From Candidatus Woesearchaeota archaeon (GTDB lineage Archaea; Nanobdellota; Nanobdellia; SCGC-AAA011-G17; GW2011-AR18): 8,070 nt of DNA. A program made the translations under genes and the position numbers. Each line of letters opens with the position of its first letter. The first letter of the stretch is position 1. Shown here piece after piece: positions 1 through 5,902 of this stretch. Location: positions 1 to 8,070 of the forward strand of contig JAGVXZ010000023.1 of NCBI GenBank assembly GCA_018303515.1, read 5' to 3'. Below the pieces are notes generated by a model. The model did not search any database. It was given only the letters and a program-made list of their open reading frames with translations, and was not told the DNA's origin.

Positions 1-323
1 ACCATTGCAAGCCATATCTTAAATGGTTCTGCTTTTTTGGAAGGTATTGACTGGATTAAACGTAACAATTGTTCTGTATCAGCTACATCTGTAAGCCTCA
101 TTTTACCATCAGAAGCAAGCATTTTCAAAGTGTGACAATTTGTCACGGTTTCATTACCCTCTTCTTTCAGCCTTTGTTTTAGTTTTCTCCAATATGCCGC
201 AGAATCAACGCTTTCTGTTAATACTTGAATTATATCATCAATAGAAAAAAACCATTTTTCTTTATCAGAATCCCATTCAGTCCTTATTTTCTTGTTTTCA
301 AATAGTTTTATTGCATTTGACAT
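1..323 (-). CDS. BRO-N / prophage antirepressor-like protein (3' part outside window)
   Basis: The reading frame starts at ATG (323-321) and stays open through 107 codons to the left edge, so only the N-terminal part is present. The translation begins MSNAIKLFENKKIRTEW and shows the BRO-N pattern: an opening FENKKIR strand, a WFFSIDDIIQVLTES segment, AAYWRKLKQRLKEEG, then LKMLASDGKMRLTDVADTE and a closing IQSIPSKKAEPFKIWLAM. Proteins of this type are usually about 270-290 aa, with a C-terminal domain of the DinD/antirepressor kind that would lie beyond the window. BRO-N domains bind DNA and occur in phage antirepressors and in scattered chromosomal genes of bacteria and archaea. The start lies one base after the stop of the 35-aa ORF, and a GGTGG about 14 nt upstream may serve as a ribosome site. 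Family assignment is by pattern recognition; the regulated target is unknown. Confidence 0.85.
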   Translation of the reverse strand, partial: MSNAIKLFENKKIRTEWDSDKEKWFFSIDDIIQVLTESVDSAAYWRKLKQRLKEEGNETVTNCHTLKMLASDGKMRLTDVADTEQLLRLIQSIPSKKAEPFKIWLAM

Positions 324-324
324 T

Positions 325-432
325 TTATCTCAGATTCCCACCTTTCTTTAATAATGGTCGAAAAATCAATTTAGCAATTTCTCTATCTATCTCAAATCCG
401 ACACGTTTAAAACCAAAATAATCTCTATCCAT
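325..432 (-). CDS. 35-aa micro-ORF upstream of the BRO-N gene
   Basis: ATG (432-430) opens a 35-codon frame, MDRDYFGFKRVGFEIDREIA onwards, ending KKGGNLR. A good Shine-Dalgarno sequence, GAAGGAG, sits four bases before the start and overlaps the stop of the preceding 31-aa ORF. The stop is one base away from the BRO-N start, so translation of the two could be coupled. The peptide is basic and has no family I recognise. It may be a real small protein (for example a small regulator of the adjacent DNA-binding protein) or a translated leader. The strong ribosome site and tight packing are the support; there is no homology evidence. Confidence 0.45.
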   Translation of the reverse strand: MDRDYFGFKRVGFEIDREIAKLIFRPLLKKGGNLR

Positions 433-441
433 TTATCTCCT

Positions 442-537
442 TCAAAAAGATCTCGTTTCTTCTTTTGTAAATGGTTTATTTTGTAATTTTTCAAACAATA
501 GTGCATGTTTATTTTCAAGCCATTTAGTTTCAACCAC
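442..537 (-). CDS. 31-aa micro-ORF, first gene of the BRO-N unit, GTG start
   Basis: A GTG at 537-535 opens a 31-codon frame (GTG read as Met, then VETKWLENKHALLFEKLQN), ending in TRSF with TGA at 444-442. A TATA box at 559-566 is centred about 25.5 bp before the GTG, which is where transcription would start in archaea, so the GTG would be at or within a base or two of the mRNA 5' end. This matches the other first genes in the window and is the main reason for choosing this start. The product is unrecognised. The next ORF is in another frame with its own ribosome site, so a single frameshifted gene is possible but less attractive. Confidence 0.35.
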   Translation of the reverse strand: MVETKWLENKHALLFEKLQNKPFTKEETRSF

Positions 538-558
538 GAGGTAATAGATGTATAATGC

Positions 559-573
559 TATATAAATATTTAA
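559..573 (-). promoter_or_regulatory. Archaeal TATA-box promoter of the micro-ORF/BRO-N unit
   Basis: The minus strand reads TTAAATATTTATATA here. The TTTATATA core (559-566) is centred about 25.5 bp before the GTG at 537, which predicts a leaderless transcript. Confidence 0.5.
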
Positions 574-664
574 TAAACTATTTCTATATTCTACTTATCT
601 ATTTTGGCAAGTTATTCTTTAATCGATATCTCAAGTTCCAACAATGTATTCTTCACTTTCAGAA

Positions 665-922
665 TTAAAGAATTTTAATTTTTGTTGCAATTGACTGTCC
701 AGGCATACCCCTTTCAAAATGTGCTCTTACAGCTCCAGAATTTCCATGTACGAAAGTAATTTCTCCTTTAATTTCCTTCCCTGATGGGGTTTTCCATGAT
801 ACTTTTTTTCCAACTAATTTTGAAGCTTTTTCTTTAGAATCTACATCTTTTACCTTTAAAATCATCTGATTAGTTACTTGTAAATGCCTTCCCCTTCGAA
901 AATTTGAAATTAATGCTTCCAT
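665..922 (-). CDS. rpl35ae: Large-subunit ribosomal protein eL33 (L35Ae family)
   Basis: This 85-aa protein has the usual archaeal eL33 length and carries the family pattern throughout: an N-terminal FRRGRHLQVTNQMILKV strand, DSKEKASKLVGKKVSWKTPSGK in the middle, and a C-terminal VHGNSGAVRAHFERGMPGQS run ending ATKIKIL. eL33 is a small beta-barrel protein of the 50S subunit, shared by archaea and eukaryotes and absent from bacteria, so it is the best domain-level marker in the window. It is transcribed alone from its own TATA box, divergently from the dehydrogenase operon, and is not next to other ribosomal genes here. The ATG at 922 is about four bases from the predicted transcription start. 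Confidence 0.96.
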   Translation of the reverse strand: MEALISNFRRGRHLQVTNQMILKVKDVDSKEKASKLVGKKVSWKTPSGKEIKGEITFVHGNSGAVRAHFERGMPGQSIATKIKIL

Positions 923-945
923 AATTAATAAAGGAGAAGGATTGG

Positions 946-960
946 AGTTTATAAAGTTTT
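946..960 (-). promoter_or_regulatory. TATA-box promoter of the eL33 gene
   Basis: The minus strand reads AAAACTTTATAAACT: a purine-rich BRE-like stretch followed by TTTATAAA centred 29.5 bp before the eL33 ATG. The first eleven bases (AAAACTTTATA) also occur in the nucleotidyltransferase promoter. Confidence 0.7.
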
Positions 961-1018
961 TTCTAAAAATGGTTCTGTAAATTAAGTTGAGATTTAAAGA
1001 AAAAGAGAATTAAAAGTA

Positions 1019-1031
1019 AAGATTTATAAAT
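1019..1031 (+). promoter_or_regulatory. TATA-box promoter of the dehydrogenase-zinc ribbon-VIT1 operon
   Basis: TTTATAAA at 1023-1030, preceded by AAAGA, is centred 26.5 bp before the ATG at 1053, which predicts a leaderless transcript. The 130-bp divergent gap to eL33 holds this box and the eL33 box; I see nothing else in it. Confidence 0.65.
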
Positions 1032-1052
1032 TAATAAAAGTAAAATTTAATT

Positions 1053-2051
1053 ATGAAAATAGGGGTGTTTGAGTGTGAATCTTGGGAGAAAGAATACTTT
1101 AAAAAAAAAATAAAAAACCATAAATTAATTTTTGGGGATCATTTAACACCTAATACTGTAAATTCTGTGAAGGATTGTGATACGATTGTAATATTCATAC
1201 ATTCGCAAATTACAAAAGAAATATTAGATCAACTTCCCAAATTGAAACTACTTGCCACTATGTCAACAGGTTTTAATCATATTAATTTAGATGAATGTAA
1301 AAGAAGAAAGATTACTGTAGTTTATGTACCAAGATATGGTGAAAATACTATTGCAGAACATGCATTTGGATTATTATTAGGATTATCAAAAAGAATTGTT
1401 GATGGTGTGGAAAGAACAAGAAAGAATAATTTTCAAGCAGTGGGTTTAGATGGATTTGATTTATGTGGAAAGACCTTAGGTGTAATAGGTGTTGGAAATA
1501 TTGGAAAACATGTTGTTAGAATAGGAAATGGTTTTGGTATGAAGGTTGTTGGATATAATAGAACCCCTGATAAGATATTTGCAAAAGAAAACAAAATAAA
1601 ATATCTTTCTTTAGATGAATTATTAAAAAAATCTGATATAATTACGTTACATTTACCTTTAAACGAATCAACAAAACATATAATTAATTCAAGAGCTATA
1701 AATAAAATGAAAAATAATGTTGTCATTATTAATACTGCCAGAGGAGAATTAATCAATACATCTGATTTAGTTGAAGGATTAAAATCTAAGAAAATAAAAG
1801 CATTTGGTGCTGATGTATTAGAAGGTGAAGAATTCATGATAGATCAAAGAGAACTAACTAAAAAGAAAGCATCATGGAAAAATTTAAGAGTTTTGAAGAA
1901 AAACAACAAGTTATTAAAAAATCATAATGTAATAATCACACCGCATGGGGCGGCACATACATTTGAAGCAACAAAAAGAATATTAGATACTACAATTGAC
2001 AATATATTATCCTTCATTAAAGGAAATAAAAAAAATGTCATTAAAAATTAA
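1053..2051 (+). CDS. D-2-hydroxyacid dehydrogenase (D-lactate dehydrogenase-like)
   Basis: The 332-aa length and two-domain layout fit NAD(P)-dependent D-2-hydroxyacid dehydrogenases, which interconvert 2-oxoacids and D-2-hydroxyacids in the cytosol. The N-terminal catalytic half includes LATMSTGFNHINLDECKRR (about 67-85) and NTIAEHAFGLLLGLSKR (98-114). The Rossmann nucleotide site is GVIGVGNIGKHV with G146, G148 and G151. The catalytic triad is probably R230 (NTARGELIN), E259 (GADVLEGEE) and H298 (TPHGAAH). The stretch after E259 resembles the D-lactate dehydrogenase branch. At the end of the second Rossmann strand the residues are GYNR, where NAD-specific members carry Asp, so NADP(H) use is plausible. 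The exact substrate cannot be told. The gene is first in its operon, with a TATA box 26.5 bp upstream, and overlaps the next gene by 17 nt. Confidence 0.93.
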   Translation: MKIGVFECESWEKEYFKKKIKNHKLIFGDHLTPNTVNSVKDCDTIVIFIHSQITKEILDQLPKLKLLATMSTGFNHINLDECKRRKITVVYVPRYGENTIAEHAFGLLLGLSKRIVDGVERTRKNNFQAVGLDGFDLCGKTLGVIGVGNIGKHVVRIGNGFGMKVVGYNRTPDKIFAKENKIKYLSLDELLKKSDIITLHLPLNESTKHIINSRAINKMKNNVVIINTARGELINTSDLVEGLKSKKIKAFGADVLEGEEFMIDQRELTKKKASWKNLRVLKKNNKLLKNHNVIITPHGAAHTFEATKRILDTTIDNILSFIKGNKKNVIKN

Positions 2052-2253
2052 GAAAGGAGATAAATGCCCTATTTGTAAAAAAGGAATTTTAGAAGAAGAA
2101 GATTTTGTAGGTGATAAGATTTTAATTTGTAATAAATGTAGATGGGATAGTATAGATCCAGACTATCAGGTATTTGGTGGTGGAAGAAATACTCAGAGAG
2201 AGAAGGGAAAATATACTCCTTATAAGTCCGGTGGTGGAACAGGTTCAAGATGA
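2035..2253 (+). CDS. Small zinc-ribbon protein (four-cysteine, 72 aa)
   Basis: The protein starts MSLKIKKGDKCPICKKG and has two CxxC knuckles (C11, C14 and C32, C35) separated by a short acidic hairpin, EEEDFVGDK. This is the layout of a small structural zinc ribbon. After the ribbon comes WDSIDPDYQVFGGG and a glycine-rich, basic tail ending GGGTGSR. I chose the ATG at 2035 because it gives a compact ribbon at the N terminus and has AAAGGAAAT upstream; an in-frame start at 1996 would add 13 residues inside the dehydrogenase coding region. It overlaps the dehydrogenase end by 17 nt and the transporter start by 4 nt (ATGA), so translational coupling is likely. Function is unknown; such ribbons bind nucleic acid or proteins. 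Confidence 0.8.
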   Translation: MSLKIKKGDKCPICKKGILEEEDFVGDKILICNKCRWDSIDPDYQVFGGGRNTQREKGKYTPYKSGGGTGSR

Positions 2254-2768
2254 ATGTTGGAAGATCAATAAGGGAATTAACATTTGGAGTTTCTGATGGA
2301 TTAGTTTCCATTTTAGGTTTGGTTATTGGTGTTGCTAGTGCAGGAGTTGAAAATCAAATCGTAATTTTATCGGGAGTATCTGGGATGTTAGCAGCTGCAA
2401 TCTCCATGAGTTCAGGAGTTTATTTATCCAATGAATCTGAAAAATTATATTTAAAAAGTAAGAAAAAAATAAGTAGAATATTTAATAAAAGCCCAATTTA
2501 TGATGCTGTTGTAATTGGAATTACTTTTATTATTTCAGGGTTTATTCCCATTTTACCTTTCTTTTTTATTTCAAGCATTTATGCAATAATTTTAAGTTTT
2601 GTTTTAACCGCTTCAGCATTATTTACTTTTGGATATTATAGGGCAAATTATACAAAACAAAATCCAATTAATTCAGGACTAGAGATGGTATTTGTTAGTT
2701 TACTAAGTGCATGTATGGGTTATTTGATTGGATATTTATTTAGAGTCCTATTTTTAATTTGGACATAA
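2250..2768 (+). CDS. VIT1/CCC1-family membrane transporter, short form
   Basis: This 172-aa protein is very hydrophobic, with about five membrane helices (roughly 12-32, 36-58, 84-104, 107-130 and 146-170). The N terminus RELTFGVSDGLVSILGLVIG and the second helix GVSGMLAAAISMSSGVYLS match the VIT1/CCC1 family of Fe2+/Mn2+ proton antiporters. D16 and M53 align by pattern with the Asp and Met known to line the metal path in plant VIT1. The loop between helices 2 and 3 is only about 25 residues (NESEKLYLKSKKKISR and on), so the cytoplasmic glutamate-rich metal-binding domain of plant VIT1 is missing. It starts in an ATGA overlap with the zinc-ribbon gene and its end overlaps the converging 96-aa gene by 15 nt. 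Metal transport is a family inference; the ion is unknown. Confidence 0.85.
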   Translation: MNVGRSIRELTFGVSDGLVSILGLVIGVASAGVENQIVILSGVSGMLAAAISMSSGVYLSNESEKLYLKSKKKISRIFNKSPIYDAVVIGITFIISGFIPILPFFFISSIYAIILSFVLTASALFTFGYYRANYTKQNPINSGLEMVFVSLLSACMGYLIGYLFRVLFLIWT

Positions 2769-3044
2769 TTTTTTTAGATAATTAATTACTTCACTTCCTT
2801 CTAAGCTAGGTGATTCATCTCTAAGGTCTATTCTCTGACGTAATCTTTCTCTTAAAATTCTAAATAATTTGGATTTTAAAGGATCTTTGTTCGGAAAAGT
2901 TACAATCTCCAATACACCTTCAGGATTCCACCTATAATAATACGGTTGTGCAGAAGTTATATATTTACTTGTTGTCGAACGATCAGATCTTCCTCTTGCA
3001 AAGCTCGCTCCATGATATGCTAAATCATCTAAACTTTTATACAT
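2754..3044 (-). CDS. Uncharacterised 96-aa protein, operon partner of the nucleotidyltransferase
   Basis: I do not recognise a family. The N-terminal half is rich in Arg, Ser and Tyr (HGASFARGRSDRSTTSKYI, SAQPYYYRWNPEGVLEIVTF) and reads like a small beta-rich basic domain. The C-terminal half is helical and charged (LFRILRERLRQRIDLRD, then GSEVINYLKKLCPN). No signal peptide or membrane segment is visible. The ATG at 3044 lies two bases after the stop of the large nucleotidyltransferase gene, with a clear Shine-Dalgarno GGTGAG about nine bases upstream, so it is almost certainly co-transcribed and a partner protein is plausible. Its 3' end overlaps the converging VIT1 gene by 15 nt. Confidence 0.8.
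   Translation of the reverse strand: MYKSLDDLAYHGASFARGRSDRSTTSKYITSAQPYYYRWNPEGVLEIVTFPNKDPLKSKLFRILRERLRQRIDLRDESPSLEGSEVINYLKKLCPN
2769..2775 (+). terminator. T-tract terminator candidate after the VIT1 gene
   Basis: Seven T bases follow the VIT1 stop directly. Archaeal termination commonly uses such U-rich stretches without a hairpin. The tract lies inside the end of the opposing 96-aa gene. Confidence 0.4.
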
Positions 3045-3046
3045 TC

Positions 3047-4885
3047 TTATGAACTCACCATAATTTCAATATCATAACCAAATAGTTTTCTAAGATCTTC
3101 AAAAATTTTTTCTTTTATGAAAACATTACTTGGAATCTTTACTTGTGCAAGATGTTTTTCTAGCTCTACTAAATCAGATTTTATTAAATTTGTTAGTCCA
3201 CCGCTAGGATCAATATCTCCTTTCTGTATTTTTTTGTTTTTTTCTGTTAAATCCTCTGTAATAAATGCTACATTATCTAATAATAACACTTCTCCGTATT
3301 TATCCCCATATTTGAATTTTATTTTAGCTCTCTCTATTTCTTTACCTCTTTTTCTTTGGATCAGTTCAATCATCTCTTTTTTTGCTTTTCTAGATTCTCT
3401 TTTAACTTTATCTAACTCTTTAGAAGATAATTTTTTTCTTATAAAACTGGTTTTTGCATCTTGTAATTTTATTATGTTTTCTAATACAAATCCAGGGAGA
3501 GTTTTCTTTGAAATTACTAGGGATTTAAATTTATTCATAAAATCGTTTTGAGAATATTTTATTTCCAATATTTCTAATACCTCTTTCACTAGATTTATAG
3601 TTTCCTGATAATCTTCATTTATTGTTTCTTTGTCTTTTCTTTTTTGAATCTCATTAAATAATTTTTGAAGTCTATCCAAGTAATCTTGTGCAGAATTTAA
3701 TAAATCATCAATGTCCTTTCCTTTAATTTCTTTAATTGTACCATGTTCAATATCTTTGTAATATTTTCTTATTTTTTCTAAAATTTTCACATATTTAACT
3801 TCCAATAATTTTTCTTTTTTAACAAAAATTTCATCCATGAGTTTTATTGTTTCTTTTGGTGTAGGGGGAGCAATTCCATAGAGCATAAGTGCTGCTTGTG
3901 CAGGATTTAGGATTGCATAATATAAATCCTCACCAACAATGCCTATTAGTTTTCCTTGTGTCCTTTTGATTAACTTTTGACCAAGGTTCATTTGCATATC
4001 AATTGCCTCAGGTGAAGGTCTTATTCTTCCCATTTTAAGAAGTAATTTCCATGGCATAAAAACACCACGATCATAAACTGGAACACCATCCCTTAAGAAA
4101 GTATAAATTACAGGTTGGGCATCTTTTATTGATTCCCAGAAATCTGTTAGAATATAAGTTTGAATATGAAACTGTTTTTTCACTTTAGTTAAATAAGATG
4201 CATCATTTCCCATACCTCTTATTATAGCACCTAATTTATCTCTTAGTTCTACTCTTGTCATTTTTTTAACATCTGTATCATCAACTATAACGGCAACATC
4301 AATATCATGAGAAGTTGCATCACCCCTAAACATTGAACCAACACAAACATAACTTACAATATATTTTTCAAATCTCTTTAAAACCATATTTTTATGGACA
4401 ATCGATATTTTAATTGATGAAAGTAAATCTTTTGGATCGTAAATTGGTGCTGCTGCCGCAATTGTTTCCATCACTTCCATTTTCCCATCAAAACAAGTTT
4501 CTCTTAATTCATAAATATCCATAACGTTAGGAAGAATTTTTTTATCGATTGTTTCTGCAATTTTTTTTATCGATTTATTAATCCCATCTCTTTTAACAAA
4601 ACCATCCTTATTTCCAGAGATAAGATCTTTGATGAGAACTAGCATATTGATTGCTTTCTTTAATTTCTCCTTCATTTCAGGAGTGTCAGTTGGAAGAATT
4701 TTTGCAGGTGGTAATAATGCAATTCCAATAAGTACATCTTTGTGTTCTTTAATTAAAGATTTTTTAAATTTTTCTGTAAGATCTTTTATTTTTTTTAATT
4801 TTTCTTGAGCTTCTTTAGGTATTTCCGGTAAAGAAATCTCCTGTTCAAGAATTGTACTTGGAATCTCAGAATTCTTTTCAGTCAT
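3047..4885 (-). CDS. Large nucleotidyltransferase-fold (Pol beta-like) protein, 612 aa
   Basis: The signature is VGSMFRGDATSHDIDVAVIV around residues 182-201: the GS loop (G183, S184) and the metal-binding pair D194 and D196 of the Pol beta-type nucleotidyltransferase superfamily. The core seems to span about 165-290 and includes FLRDGVPVYDRG (263-274). The N-terminal 160 residues are mainly helical and charged. From about 295 to 405 follows a helical region (EDLYYAILNPAQAALMLYG) that recalls HEPN-like bundles attached to such enzymes, but I see no exact RxxxxH motif. Residues 480-530 are a lysine-rich coiled-coil-like stretch, followed by a small C-terminal domain. The superfamily transfers NMP to nucleic acids, proteins or small molecules; the substrate here is unknown. 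It is first gene of a two-gene operon with a TATA box 27.5 bp before ATG. Confidence 0.82.
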   Translation of the reverse strand: MTEKNSEIPSTILEQEISLPEIPKEAQEKLKKIKDLTEKFKKSLIKEHKDVLIGIALLPPAKILPTDTPEMKEKLKKAINMLVLIKDLISGNKDGFVKRDGINKSIKKIAETIDKKILPNVMDIYELRETCFDGKMEVMETIAAAAPIYDPKDLLSSIKISIVHKNMVLKRFEKYIVSYVCVGSMFRGDATSHDIDVAVIVDDTDVKKMTRVELRDKLGAIIRGMGNDASYLTKVKKQFHIQTYILTDFWESIKDAQPVIYTFLRDGVPVYDRGVFMPWKLLLKMGRIRPSPEAIDMQMNLGQKLIKRTQGKLIGIVGEDLYYAILNPAQAALMLYGIAPPTPKETIKLMDEIFVKKEKLLEVKYVKILEKIRKYYKDIEHGTIKEIKGKDIDDLLNSAQDYLDRLQKLFNEIQKRKDKETINEDYQETINLVKEVLEILEIKYSQNDFMNKFKSLVISKKTLPGFVLENIIKLQDAKTSFIRKKLSSKELDKVKRESRKAKKEMIELIQRKRGKEIERAKIKFKYGDKYGEVLLLDNVAFITEDLTEKNKKIQKGDIDPSGGLTNLIKSDLVELEKHLAQVKIPSNVFIKEKIFEDLRKLFGYDIEIMVSS

Positions 4886-4906
4886 TTTTAAAGAGTTAGG
4901 GAAGTT

Positions 4907-4920
4907 AGTATATAAAGTTT
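4907..4920 (-). promoter_or_regulatory. TATA-box promoter of the nucleotidyltransferase operon
   Basis: The minus strand reads AAACTTTATATACT, with TTTATATA centred 27.5 bp before the ATG at 4885, predicting a leader of zero to three bases. Confidence 0.65.
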
Positions 4921-4931
4921 TCTTTTAGATT

Positions 4932-4948
4932 TTATTAGATTCTAATAA
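4932..4948. promoter_or_regulatory. 17-bp perfect palindrome, operator candidate
   Basis: TTATTAGA-T-TCTAATAA has 8-bp perfect arms around a single central base. It lies 16 bp upstream (in the minus direction) of the nucleotidyltransferase TATA core, where archaeal activators or repressors often bind, and 4 bp before the start of the possible 50-aa ORF on the plus strand. Being AT-only apart from the G and C in the arms, a chance origin is possible. Confidence 0.35.
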
Positions 4949-4951
4949 TTG

Positions 4952-5104
4952 ATGAACGCGATAGTAATTCAGCATAACTTCATAGAAGCACATACAACAA
5001 TAAATGAAATATCCTGGGAGAAAGCGGGTGTCAAATTAGTACTAAGTGAGAATCGATGGTTAGATCTAATCAAGATTGGTAGTAAATATTGCAAAGAAGA
5101 CTAA
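4952..5104 (+). CDS. Possible 50-aa ORF, unrecognised (real gene or remnant)
   Basis: ATG at 4952 opens a 50-codon frame (MNAIVIQHNFIEAHTTINEI onwards, with GVKLVLSENRWLDLIKIGSK near the end). The peptide has a protein-like mix of hydrophobic and charged residues, and its codons are richer in G or C at third positions than the neighbours. No family is recognised. No TATA box lies at the spacing seen for other first genes (a TTTATTA is only about 18 bp away), and no ribosome site is seen. It could be a decayed piece of a larger transferred gene. The rest of this 320-bp intergenic stretch (5105-5170) shows nothing further that I can name. Confidence 0.25.
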   Translation: MNAIVIQHNFIEAHTTINEISWEKAGVKLVLSENRWLDLIKIGSKYCKED

Positions 5105-5172
5105 ACAAATTATTTACTTTTAGCTTTCAAGGTCTAAGAATACAAAAGTGTTCTACAGAGCCTGTGCTTCCA

Positions 5173-5186
5173 AACTTTTATAAACA
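5173..5186 (+). promoter_or_regulatory. TATA-box promoter of the S51 peptidase-like gene
   Basis: AAACTTTTATAAAC contains TTTATAAA (5177-5184) centred 26.5 bp before the ATG at 5207; a leaderless transcript is predicted. Confidence 0.65.
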
Positions 5187-5206
5187 TAAGTTAAATTTAT
5201 ATAACT

Positions 5207-5815
5207 ATGACAAAATTGCTTTTAACATCTACGGGGCTTGCAAACCAAAATATCACGAATCAGTTTTTGCAAATAATTGATAAGCCAGTTTCTCAAATCA
5301 AAATTATTTTTGTTCCCACCGCATCAAGAACCGATGAAGAAATTAAATATGTTCATGAATCAAAAAAAGAGCTTCTTGATTTAGGCATTCTTGAAAATAA
5401 CATCAAAATTTTGAATTTAGATAGTCCTGTTTCATTTCAAGAAGTTGAAGATTTTGATGTTATTTATGTATGTGGTGGAAACACTTTTTACTTGTTGAAA
5501 AAAGTCAGAGAAACTGGCTTTGATAAAATTATTATTGAATTTGCAAAAACTGATAAACTTTATTTTGGAGTGAGTGCTGGCAGTATTTTGGTTTGTCCAA
5601 GCATTGATATTGCAAGCCCTTTTGACGAGAATGATTTCAATTTGACTGATTTAACTGGATTAAATTTAACTGATGTAATTGTTTCCCCTCACTACAAAGA
5701 TGAGGAAAAAACAATCATTGATGATTTCAAGAAAAAGTCGCAATATGAAGTTGTGCCTCTTACTAATGAACAAGCATTATTAGTAATTGACGGGGAAACA
5801 AAAATAGTGGAATAG
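5207..5815 (+). CDS. Peptidase S51 / dipeptidase E-like protein
   Basis: The 202-aa protein begins MTKLLLTSTGLANQNIT and follows the S51 (class I glutamine amidotransferase-like) fold: KIIFVPTASRTDEE (32-45), VIYVCGGNTFYLLKKV (86-100), the nucleophile elbow GVSAGS with S123, and the histidine motif VSPHY with H162. Family members such as dipeptidase E (PepE) cleave N-terminal Asp dipeptides, and cyanophycinase is a relative; the nucleophile is Ser, as in peptidases, rather than Cys as in amidotransferases. The substrate here is inferred only. The length suits the compact archaeal and bacterial forms, ending in ALLVIDGETKIVE. It is a single gene with its own promoter. Its base composition is visibly less AT-rich than the adjacent operons. 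The frame stays open for 49 codons after the TAG stop. Confidence 0.9.
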   Translation: MTKLLLTSTGLANQNITNQFLQIIDKPVSQIKIIFVPTASRTDEEIKYVHESKKELLDLGILENNIKILNLDSPVSFQEVEDFDVIYVCGGNTFYLLKKVRETGFDKIIIEFAKTDKLYFGVSAGSILVCPSIDIASPFDENDFNLTDLTGLNLTDVIVSPHYKDEEKTIIDDFKKKSQYEVVPLTNEQALLVIDGETKIVE

Positions 5816-5874
5816 CGCGCACATTTGGAACTCAATGGAACGCTACGCTCTCACGTCATTACTTTAGTGGAATA
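5805..5874 (+). repeat. 10-bp direct repeat TAGTGGAATA, copies 60 bp apart
   Basis: TAGTGGAATA occurs at 5805-5814, covering the end of the S51 gene, and again at 5865-5874. The 60-bp period is a whole number of codons. TGGAAC also occurs twice with a 10-bp step at 5826-5831 and 5836-5841. Confidence 0.5.
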
Positions 5875-5902
5875 TAATAAGGGAAGCCGTCCCACAATTC
5901 CA
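5868..5902 (+). other. Nested inverted repeat, possible RNA hairpin
   Basis: TGGAAT (5868-5873) pairs with ATTCCA (5897-5902), and inside it GGGA (5881-5884) pairs with TCCC (5890-5893) around an AGCCG loop. The two stems could stack with internal loops of seven and three bases. It lies downstream of the S51 gene and could be a 3' UTR structure or part of a degenerate repeat. The whole 5816-5965 stretch is less AT-rich than its surroundings; I see no other feature in it. Confidence 0.35.

Noticed and set aside
1..323. Complete prophage suggested by the BRO-N gene
   Set aside because: No integrase, capsid, terminase or attachment site is visible, and ribosomal protein eL33 lies directly beside it; BRO-N genes are also found singly in chromosomes.
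1433..1837. Minus-strand open frame of 134 codons
   Set aside because: It lies opposite the dehydrogenase, whose Rossmann and catalytic motifs are intact; the antisense product has no protein-like motif.
1996..2034. Upstream in-frame start for the zinc-ribbon protein
   Set aside because: It would add 13 residues coded inside the dehydrogenase gene; the ATG at 2035 has a ribosome site and gives a compact ribbon.
2069..2311. Minus-strand open frame of 80 codons
   Set aside because: It is antisense to the zinc-ribbon gene and transporter start, which are better supported by motifs and overlaps.
3117..3551. Plus-strand open frame of 144 codons
   Set aside because: It is antisense to the C-terminal part of the nucleotidyltransferase; its Phe/Ser/Leu-rich content is what a lysine-rich gene gives when read backwards.
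4886..5206. tRNA or other structured RNA gene in the intergenic stretch
   Set aside because: I looked on both strands for a T-loop motif and paired acceptor arms and found none.
5089..5280. Plus-strand 63-codon frame with TTG start
   Set aside because: It runs across the S51 promoter and into the S51 gene in another frame, with no ribosome site or family signal.
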